64,000 nt of DNA from Peptococcus simiae (GTDB lineage Bacteria > Bacillota > Peptococcia > Peptococcales > Peptococcaceae), in assembly GCF_046097595.1 (NCBI RefSeq), contig NZ_JBJUVG010000010.1:1-64000 (forward strand), given 5' to 3'. Under the pieces are notes generated by a model, which was not told where the DNA came from, did not search any database, and saw only the letters and a program-made list of their open reading frames with translations. The first letter of the stretch is position 1, and every line of letters begins with the position of its first letter. This document shows, one piece after another, positions 58,244-64,000 of this stretch. A program made the translations under genes and the position numbers.

Positions 58244-58672
58244 GTGAAAGCCTTAGACTTCGCCCGTTATATCATTTATAGGTGTTACGACATAGAGAAG
58301 CCTATTAGCAATCTTCAGTTGCAGCAGATCCTTTATTTTGTTCAAGTATCTTTCCTTCAAGAGAAAGGCCACTTGGCTTTCGCTGAAAGTATTGAGGCTT
58401 GGCAATTTGGACCTGTTGTTCCAGCTGTTTATTATGACTTTTCCGGCTATGGCGGACTGAAAATCCCCGTCAGTGAGGGAAAATATATAGACTTTTCAGG
58501 TCAGGACCTTGTAGATCAAATTTGTGCAGAAGCTGCCTCATTAGAGGCGTGGGAGTTGCTAGAAATGTCGCATGAAAAAGGAGGACCTTGGCATAGAGTC
58601 TATAACAATGGCAAGGGCAATCGTGATATCATCAGCCCTGCTGTAATGAAAGCACATGGAACTAGAAAATAA
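58244..58672 (+). CDS. Panacea-domain protein, no evident partner
   Basis: From GTG 58244 (AGGAGGG upstream) there are 142 residues: ISNLQLQQILYFVQVSFLQE, SIEAWQFGPVVPAVYYDFSG and ELLEMSHEKGGPWHRVYNNG. This is the sixth Panacea protein of the window. It lies 13 bases after ardC. No toxin gene of the type seen in the left island adjoins, so it may protect against an element-external toxin or be linked to ArdC. A terminator follows at 58685. Confidence 0.85.
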   Translation: MKALDFARYIIYRCYDIEKPISNLQLQQILYFVQVSFLQEKGHLAFAESIEAWQFGPVVPAVYYDFSGYGGLKIPVSEGKYIDFSGQDLVDQICAEAASLEAWELLEMSHEKGGPWHRVYNNGKGNRDIISPAVMKAHGTRK

Positions 58673-58684
58673 ACAATGATACTT

Positions 58685-58721
58685 AACCACACAGGAGCCG
58701 AAACTCTTGTGTGGTTTTTTT
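58685..58721 (+). terminator. Rho-independent terminator
   Basis: AACCACACA / TGTGTGGTT hairpin with a T-run. Confidence 0.85.
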
Positions 58722-58767
58722 ATTCGGTAAAAAGGAGAGCTTTTGCAGCCTGCGTAATGATGTTGTA

Positions 58768-58796
58768 TTGACATAAACCGAACTTCCGTGTATAAT
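58768..58796 (+). promoter_or_regulatory. Promoter of relB/yafQ module
   Basis: TTGACA and TATAAT are spaced by 17 bp, 24 bases before the relB start. Confidence 0.85.
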
Positions 58797-58819
58797 ATGC
58801 TTGAATGGAGGTGTTCTGT

Positions 58820-59092
58820 ATGGCAACAACAAACTTGAACATTAGAACAGATAGAGCCATCAAGGATCAGGCAGAAGAAATTTTCAATGAACTTGGTCTA
58901 AATATGACAACTGCTATAAATATGTTTCTGCGAACTGCTATCCGTGAACAGGGCATTCCTTTTGAACTGAAATTGGATGTACCGAATAAAACAACAGCAG
59001 TCGCAATTGAGGAAGGACGGAAAATGATGTCTGACCCTTCTGCACCGAGATATTCCAGCATGGGTGCGCTTAAAGCGGCACTTGAAGTATGA
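58820..59092 (+). CDS. RelB/DinJ-family antitoxin
   Basis: The 90 residues are typical of DinJ: TTNLNIRTDRAIKDQAEEIF at the start, LGLNMTTAINMFLRTAIREQ and GIPFELKL. The N-terminal ribbon-helix-helix would bind the promoter at 58768. It overlaps the toxin by four bases (ATGA). Confidence 0.92.
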   Translation: MATTNLNIRTDRAIKDQAEEIFNELGLNMTTAINMFLRTAIREQGIPFELKLDVPNKTTAVAIEEGRKMMSDPSAPRYSSMGALKAALEV

Positions 59093-59370
59093 AATATGAT
59101 GTACAGTTTACCAATCAGTTTAAGAAGGATTTGAAACTTGCCAAAAAGCAAAACAAGAATCTGGATAAACTGTTTGAGGTAATCGATATTCTGGCGAATG
59201 GCGGTACGCTGGATGTAAAATACCGGGATCATGGTCTTACTGGTAATTACAAAGGTACTCGTGAATGTCACATCGAACAGGACTGGCTGCTTATTTATGA
59301 GATTTGTGGAGATGTGCTTGTTTTAATGCTTTATCGGCTTGGAACACATTCTGAGCTATTCAAAAAATGA
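59089..59370 (+). CDS. YafQ-type RelE-superfamily toxin
   Basis: The 93 residues match YafQ: FTNQFKKDLKLAKKQNKNLD, then YRDHGLTGNYKGTRECHIEQ and DWLLIYEI, with the active-site His residues in HGL and the C-terminal HSELF. YafQ is a ribosome-bound mRNase. The pair differs from the RelBE at 16148 and is a separate acquisition. Confidence 0.92.
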   Translation: MKYDVQFTNQFKKDLKLAKKQNKNLDKLFEVIDILANGGTLDVKYRDHGLTGNYKGTRECHIEQDWLLIYEICGDVLVLMLYRLGTHSELFKK

Positions 59371-59497
59371 GTATAAGCTGGCGTATTAGATAAAACTGAA
59401 ACGCTAGAGGCTCTGAAGATAAAAGATTTATTCAATCAATTGGTTTTTGCCTCTGAGAAAGCGTTGAAGTGTCTGCATTTTGAAGGAGTGGTAAAAG

Positions 59498-59737
59498 ATG
59501 GATAATAATCAATATAGTTCTATCTTGGGGTTAATTGTTCCGCCACTCGTTAATAAGATTGCTGAAAATAGTAATTTATCAACCTTGGAGGCAGCGGAGT
59601 GTTTGTATCAATCTGACCTGTATAAAGATCTTGCAGATGAAAATTTGAAGCTATGGCATTATAGCGTTCCCACCCTGTATTCCATGTTTCAAGATGAGCT
59701 GTTGGTTGGATCATACGACTTCCCGGAAGGAGTTTAG
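59498..59737 (+). CDS. Small hypothetical protein
   Basis: The 79 residues contain SSILGLIVPPLVNKIAENSN and LSTLEAAECLYQSDLYKDLA. It is helical, with no signal. GGAG lies before the ATG. It is nearly coupled to the DUF3791-like gene that follows, so they are a pair. The function is unknown; two-gene pairs of this size are often toxin-antitoxin-like. Confidence 0.6.
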   Translation: MDNNQYSSILGLIVPPLVNKIAENSNLSTLEAAECLYQSDLYKDLADENLKLWHYSVPTLYSMFQDELLVGSYDFPEGV

Positions 59738-59741
59738 GTTA

Positions 59742-59957
59742 ATGACAAGGGCGGAAGAATATCTTATTTTTTTTCTAGAACGCTATCGGTATCACAAAGG
59801 GCTTTCCGGAAAAGATGCAATAGAGCTTTTCCAGTCAAAAGGGATTAGTGAGTATATATTGAGCCACTATGATGCCCTCCATGTGCAAAGTGAGCAAAGC
59901 GTTATAGAGGAAATAGATGAATTGCTAGAAGAAAATATCCTCTCTAACACGCCGTAA
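59742..59957 (+). CDS. DUF3791-like small protein
   Basis: The 71 residues fit the DUF3791 pattern: EEYLIFFLERYRYHKGLSGK, DAIELFQSKGISEYILSHYD and LHVQSEQSVIEEID. Members often stand in pairs or triplets of small genes. ATG 59742 has AAGGAG upstream. The gene ends within the terminator at 59948. Confidence 0.65.
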   Translation: MTRAEEYLIFFLERYRYHKGLSGKDAIELFQSKGISEYILSHYDALHVQSEQSVIEEIDELLEENILSNTP

Positions 59958-59970
59958 TGGCGTGTTTTTC
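59948..59970 (+). terminator. Rho-independent terminator
   Basis: CACGCC-GTAAT-GGCGTG with five T, the same as 49122-49144 apart from one loop base. Confidence 0.85.
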
Positions 59971-59982
59971 TATCCATAGATG

Positions 59983-60011
59983 TTGACTTTAAAAAATAAA
60001 AGTTGTATAAT
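59983..60011 (+). promoter_or_regulatory. Consensus promoter of structured RNA copy 2
   Basis: TTGACT and TATAAT are spaced by 17 bp, as at 49157. Confidence 0.85.
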
Positions 60012-60017
60012 GTGTGT

Positions 60018-60213
60018 ATATTAAATTTCCGGAGGCTATTGTAATTTCGGTAGGCAATAGTAGGATCCGGTGACGTTAACCGAAGCGTCTTTATCATTGT
60101 GCCGACCAGTGTATGTGCTGGCCGTAGTCCTTGCGAGTAATTGCAAGGAAGTAACCCTTAACTGGGAATGATGGGGAAGTACAGATAGGGACCTCTGTGT
60201 CCATTTTTAAGTT
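60018..60213 (+). ncRNA. Structured RNA of about 190 nt, copy 2
   Basis: It is about 93% identical to 49192-49385. All stems are kept. The changes lie in loops and joining parts, for example in the bases around the ACCG loop, while ACCG and its partner CGGT are unchanged. It precedes hairpin copy 5 and the Rpn gene at 60302. Confidence 0.7.
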
Positions 60214-60218
60214 AATCA

Positions 60219-60266
60219 AAGAGATATGTAAGAAAGTTGATCTTTCAAGCATATCTCTTTTTTTAT
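60219..60266 (+). repeat. Terminator-like leader hairpin, copy 5
   Basis: AAGAGATATG / CATATCTCTT with an inner GAAAG / CTTTC hairpin and seven T, directly after structured RNA copy 2. Confidence 0.8.
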
Positions 60267-60301
60267 TGCTAAAAGTAAGGTATACTGAAAGGAGAAAATG
60301 T

Positions 60302-61198
60302 ATGTGTGAACCTAAGTTTTATCAGCTGACAAATGACCTCTTATTTCACATCGTCATGCAGAAAAGTGAGGTAGCCCTTAAAGGGTTGGTAGCCTCTCTG
60401 TTGTCGAAAAAGGTGGAGGAAATAACCAGCGTAGAAGTGCTTAATCCTATTGACTATAGTCAACGGATTAGCGGCAAAAGAATTATTTTAGATGTTAATG
60501 CCCGAGTGAATAAAGATACCCTAGTAAACATTGAAGTGCAAGTGAGACGTTTTGAAGCGTGGCATCTAAGATCCCTCTTCTATGCAGCCCGAATGGCAGC
60601 ACAAAGCCACCCGGGGAAAACATATGCAGAGTTGCCGATTATCCGGCAGTTTAGCATATTGGATTATACCTTTGAAGAGGAAGATTCGGCATTTTTCTCG
60701 GAATATGAGCTGCAGAACCAAAAGACCGGCAAGACCTATACTGATAGGTTCCGTATAGCTATTATGGATTTGACCCAAAGAAATCTAGCAACCCCGGATG
60801 ATATTGCATCCGGTAGGCTTATCTGGGCGGACCTTTTTAAGGCTAAGTCTTGGGAGGAATTAGACCAACTTGCGAAAAAGGACACACTAGCAAGGGAGGT
60901 AGTGGATATTATGCGTACAGCAATGAAAGATGACGGCATTTCTTTTGCTATTAATGAGCGAGAGATTGCTGAAATGGACGCCCTCACTCGTGAAAAGTCC
61001 GCCGAACGGTGTGGACTGGAACGGGGCTTAGAACAAGGCTGGCAGCAAGGCTTAGCTAGAGGCCTAGAAGAAGGCATAGAAAAAGGCATGGAGAAAGGCA
61101 TGGAGAAAGGAACCGCCAGAAGCCGAGAAGCCATACGCTCTAATATGATTAGAGCAGGCTTCACCGAGGAGCAGATAGCCCTTGCGCTAGGTGAATAG
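60302..61198 (+). CDS. Rpn/PD-(D/E)XK nuclease family transposase-like protein
   Basis: From ATG 60302 there are 298 residues. YQLTNDLLFHIVMQKSEVAL, IILDVNARV and LVNIEVQVRRFEAWHLRSLF mark the Rpn family. The C terminus has GMEKGMEKGMEKG-type repeats of seven residues, seen in many Rpn proteins. The first 30 bases of the gene and the whole leader are the same as at 49474, but the protein body is diverged. Confidence 0.88.
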   Translation: MCEPKFYQLTNDLLFHIVMQKSEVALKGLVASLLSKKVEEITSVEVLNPIDYSQRISGKRIILDVNARVNKDTLVNIEVQVRRFEAWHLRSLFYAARMAAQSHPGKTYAELPIIRQFSILDYTFEEEDSAFFSEYELQNQKTGKTYTDRFRIAIMDLTQRNLATPDDIASGRLIWADLFKAKSWEELDQLAKKDTLAREVVDIMRTAMKDDGISFAINEREIAEMDALTREKSAERCGLERGLEQGWQQGLARGLEEGIEKGMEKGMEKGTARSREAIRSNMIRAGFTEEQIALALGE

Positions 61199-61218
61199 AA
61201 AAACAAAAGCTAAATATT

Positions 61219-61266
61219 AAGAGATATGTAAGAAAGTTGATCTTTCAAGCATATCTCTTTTTTTAT
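61219..61266 (+). repeat. Terminator-like leader hairpin, copy 6
   Basis: Practically the same as copy 5; it stands between the second and third Rpn genes. Confidence 0.8.
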
Positions 61267-61302
61267 TGCAAAAAGTAAGGTATACTGAAAGGAGAAAGTG
61301 TA

Positions 61303-62181
61303 GTGTTTGAAGAAAAGTTCTTTGCTTTAACCAATGATGGCATGTTTCATTATGTTATGCAGGAGAGCCAATATGCTCTCAAGATGCTAACGGCTTCATT
61401 GCTGTCTAAGCAGCCGGATGAAATCACCTCAGTAGAGGTCAAAAATCCCTATGACTATGGAAAGTGTGCAGGTTCAAAAGATATTATTTTAGACGTAAAA
61501 GCGGTTGTTAATAAAGACACTGTTGTCAATATAGAGGTGCAGGTTAAAGCATTCAAGTATTGGCGTTACAGATCGCTTTATTATGCAGCCCGAATGGCAG
61601 CAGAAACTGACCCAAATAGGGACTATGGAAGTCTACCTATCATTAGGCAGTTTAGTATCTTAAACTATACCTTTGATAGGGAAAATCCGGACTTTTTCTC
61701 AACCTATGAGCTGCGCAACGTGGAAAGCGAAAAGAGCTTTACCGACCGTTTTCAGATTTCCATTATGGACCTGACACAGAATCGGTTGGCTACTTGGGAC
61801 GATGCTATCTATGGGCGCACCTTATGGGCAGACCTATTTAAGGCTAACTCATGGGAAAAGCTCGAGTCCCTAGCCCTAAAAAGCGAAGTGGCAAAGGAGG
61901 TAGTAGAAATCATGTATAAAGCAGTAAAAGATGATGAAACTGCCCGTTTTTTAACAGACCGGGAGCTTGCTAGAAAAGAGCGCATCTCTATTCGTGAAGA
62001 AGGTAGGATGGAAGGAATTGCTCAAGGAATGAAAAAGGGAATGGAAAAAGGTGTAGACCAAGGTAAAAAACAATTAGCCCTAAGGCTCATCAATAATGGT
62101 GTTGACCTAGCTTTAGTCAAACAAACACTGGGTTCTGATCTTCCTGATGATGAATTTATTGAGTCTCTAAGAAATAATTAA
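61303..62181 (+). CDS. Rpn/PD-(D/E)XK nuclease family transposase-like protein
   Basis: The start is GTG 61303; an earlier GTG is followed at once by a stop. The 292 residues show FFALTNDGMFHYVMQESQYA, IILDVKAVV and VVNIEVQVKAFKYWRYRSLY. It is closer to the protein at 60302 than to that at 49474. The C terminus again has GMKKGMEKGVDQGKK repeats. The first gene of the pair supplies no terminator other than the leader hairpin. Confidence 0.88.
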   Translation: MFEEKFFALTNDGMFHYVMQESQYALKMLTASLLSKQPDEITSVEVKNPYDYGKCAGSKDIILDVKAVVNKDTVVNIEVQVKAFKYWRYRSLYYAARMAAETDPNRDYGSLPIIRQFSILNYTFDRENPDFFSTYELRNVESEKSFTDRFQISIMDLTQNRLATWDDAIYGRTLWADLFKANSWEKLESLALKSEVAKEVVEIMYKAVKDDETARFLTDRELARKERISIREEGRMEGIAQGMKKGMEKGVDQGKKQLALRLINNGVDLALVKQTLGSDLPDDEFIESLRNN

Positions 62182-62203
62182 CTAAAAAATAAAGCTAAAT
62201 ATT

Positions 62204-62252
62204 AAGAGATATGTAAGAAAGTTAATCTTTCAAGCATATCTCTTTTTTTATT
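62204..62252 (+). repeat. Terminator-like leader hairpin, copy 7
   Basis: AAGAGATATG / CATATCTCTT with an inner GAAAG / CTTTC hairpin and seven T, ahead of the SbcC-like gene. Confidence 0.8.
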
Positions 62253-62271
62253 GAGAAAAGGAGAAAGTAAA

Positions 62272-64000
62272 ATGTTTTTGAAAACAATCCACTTGAAAAA
62301 TTTTCAAGGAATCAAAGACCTCTCTTTTGACCTTGGCCAGACCACTCGTATTTATGGTGACAACGCCACCGGTAAAACCACCGTGGCTAATGCTCTTTCA
62401 TGGCTGCTTTTTGATAAAAGCAGTACCGGGGAGAAAGGCTTTTCCCCTAAGACGATTGGTCCGGAGGGGGAAGAGCACGGACTGGAGCATAGTGTTACGG
62501 CCATCTTTTCTGATGGGGCTGAAGAGGTGGAACTCCGTAAGGTTTTCTACGAAAAATACACCAAGTCCCGGGGGAAAGCAACCGAGGAATTTGCCGGCCA
62601 CACGACCGACTATTTCATTGACGCTGTGCCGCAGAAAAAAAAGGACTTTGATAAGTTTATTGAAAGCCGATTCGGTTCTCCTGAACGGCTACAGATTTTG
62701 ACAGACCCGCTTTTCTTTTCAGAAACCCTACCGTGGGAAAAACGCCGGGCGATCCTAATTGGAATGTCCGGGGGCCTATCGGATAACGAGGTTTTATTAA
62801 GCCTTGGCTCCAAGGTCGCTAACCTACGGGCCTTTCTTGAAAAGAAACCCTTAACGGTTGACGAGTTGACGAAAATGTTAAAGGCACAAAAAAGAGATCT
62901 GGCTAAGGATATCGAAGCGATTCCTGCCCGGATTGATGAAGCAAATCTAGCCAAGCCTGACGTTACCCTAGCCGGCAACGAAAAGGCTCGTGTTGCAGAG
63001 CTAGAGGCTGAAGCGACACGGTTAAGAGCCGTCATCGCTGAGAAGAAAGCAGCAGATGGCGTTGCATCTGAGGTGGAACGTCTGACAAAAGAGATATTTA
63101 GCGTTAGACAGTCCTTCACTATTGAGAAAGCTAAAATGCAGGCTGACCTAGTACAGGAAGAACAAAAACATGAGCTGCAAAAACGAGACCTAGAGCATGC
63201 ACAAAAAGACCTCCTGCATACCATCCGATTGGTTGAAGAAGAGGTCGAGGCGCTCACTAAGGCTCGGCAGGACCTCATTGTGGAATTTCAGACAGTGAAA
63301 AACGAAAAGTTTGTCCATAACAGCATCTGCCCTACTTGTGGTCAGGCCATTTCCCCGGAGAAGTTAAAAGAAGCGGAAGCCGACTTTAACCAAGACCGGG
63401 CTGAGAGGCTGGAGTCCATTAATAAAAAAGGGCAGGCCTGTAACAAAAAGGCGATTGGGGCCAAGACCTTGGAAGTCAGCAAATTGCACAAACAGGCAGC
63501 AGAATTGGATGAAGAAATTTCTCAACTTAATAAGGCCCTGTCTGATTTGAATACAGCTTATAGCGAAGAGCTTTCCATCTTAGCCCAGTCCGCTGAAATG
63601 CAGGAAGTCGACCTGAAAGAAGCCATCAGCCAGATTCAATCTGATGCTGAGGACTTTTCAGTAGATACCTCCGCTGGAGAAGCAGCCCTTAAAAAGGCTC
63701 AGGAGGAGCAAGAGGCTCTTAGGGCTCTGCTCTCTCAAGCGGCCCTTGTAGAGGCTCAAGATAAGCGGATTGAGGAATTGCAGGCAGAACAGAAGAAGCT
63801 CTCTGCCAAATATGAAGAGCTGGAAGGGCTTTTGTATGAGACGGAAATTTTCACCCGAGCTAAGGCAAGCGCACTTCACGAGCGGATTAATAGCCGCTTT
63901 ACAAGTGTCCGCTTCGTCTTAACCGAAGAACAGGTCAATGGTGGTGTCAAGGACGTGTGCAATGTCCTTGTCCCTCGTGATGATGGGGCGTACATCCCTT
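62272..64000 (+). CDS. SbcC/Rad50-like ATPase, 3' end outside window
   Basis: From ATG 62272 (AAAGGAG upstream) the frame stays open to the end of the window, at least 576 residues. It begins FLKTIHLKNFQGIKDLSF with Walker A YGDNATGKTTVANAL near residue 27. Long coiled coils follow. In the middle is a zinc-hook-like CPTCGQAISPEKL near residue 350. This is the shape of SbcC/Rad50-type SMC proteins, often paired with an SbcD-like nuclease. It could process DNA ends of the element or serve as anti-defence. The signature and Walker B motifs would lie beyond the window. Confidence 0.87.
   Translation, partial: MFLKTIHLKNFQGIKDLSFDLGQTTRIYGDNATGKTTVANALSWLLFDKSSTGEKGFSPKTIGPEGEEHGLEHSVTAIFSDGAEEVELRKVFYEKYTKSRGKATEEFAGHTTDYFIDAVPQKKKDFDKFIESRFGSPERLQILTDPLFFSETLPWEKRRAILIGMSGGLSDNEVLLSLGSKVANLRAFLEKKPLTVDELTKMLKAQKRDLAKDIEAIPARIDEANLAKPDVTLAGNEKARVAELEAEATRLRAVIAEKKAADGVASEVERLTKEIFSVRQSFTIEKAKMQADLVQEEQKHELQKRDLEHAQKDLLHTIRLVEEEVEALTKARQDLIVEFQTVKNEKFVHNSICPTCGQAISPEKLKEAEADFNQDRAERLESINKKGQACNKKAIGAKTLEVSKLHKQAAELDEEISQLNKALSDLNTAYSEELSILAQSAEMQEVDLKEAISQIQSDAEDFSVDTSAGEAALKKAQEEQEALRALLSQAALVEAQDKRIEELQAEQKKLSAKYEELEGLLYETEIFTRAKASALHERINSRFTSVRFVLTEEQVNGGVKDVCNVLVPRDDGAYIP

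Noticed and set aside
60736..61206. Minus-strand open frame opposite the second Rpn gene
   Set aside because: It consists of the complement of the GMEKG repeats and low-complexity Ser/Leu/Phe; no start signal.
49391..62252. Repeated hairpins as a CRISPR array
   Set aside because: The copies are kilobases apart, each lies before a gene, and there are no regular spacers or cas genes.

Overview
The window is about 64 kb of a conjugative mobile element (integrative-conjugative element or plasmid) from a low-GC Gram-positive anaerobe. Evidence for this is the codon use, the strong GGAGG ribosome binding sites, the single-membrane type secretion genes (PrgI-like, VirB4, VirD4, two VirB2-like small proteins, a VirB6/TrbL-like protein, peptidoglycan hydrolases) and the surface proteins with copper-amine-oxidase-N, CAP, DUF11 and SLH-like domains. 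Such surface proteins fit Peptoniphilaceae-like Bacillota, but I cannot assign a genus. No rRNA or tRNA gene, CRISPR array, integrase or recognisable relaxase was seen.

Region 1 (1-21,400) is an accessory island. It holds three related CAP-domain surface proteins, one large and two broken DUF11 surface genes, an AbiF-type HEPN gene with its own small structured RNA, a large superfamily 1 helicase, and a dense set of toxin-antitoxin-like modules. Five modules use a Panacea (DUF4065/SocA-like) protein as probable antitoxin, including an MqsA-Panacea fusion beside an MqsR-like toxin. A RelB/RelE pair stands next to a SecB-like protein. Several modules share the same promoter with a palindromic operator, the same terminator, or the same 130-bp flanking repeat while carrying different genes, so they look like exchangeable cassettes.

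Region 2 (21,580-46,400) is the transfer operon: pilin-like genes, VirB6-like, two cell-wall hydrolase-like proteins, VirD4, a higBA-type insertion, an S1-domain protein, PrgI, VirB4 and many small genes of unknown role. Two TnpB elements interrupt it. The first (about 38,842-40,678) carries a group I intron core and is an IStron sitting in the last codons of a small gene. The second (about 44,990-46,245) splits a small gene without an intron.

Region 3 (46,400-64,000) is a control and establishment region. It has two tandem promoter-hairpin-terminator units that look like small RNAs, regulators, a primase, phage-type antirepressors, two Fic proteins, RadC, ArdC, RelB/YafQ, three Rpn-type nucleases and the start of an SbcC-like ATPase. 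A structured RNA of about 190 nt with its own consensus promoter occurs twice, each time upstream of an Rpn gene. Seven copies of one terminator-like hairpin precede individual genes of this region. My reading, which is inference, is that the structured RNA may help RNA polymerase read through these hairpins.
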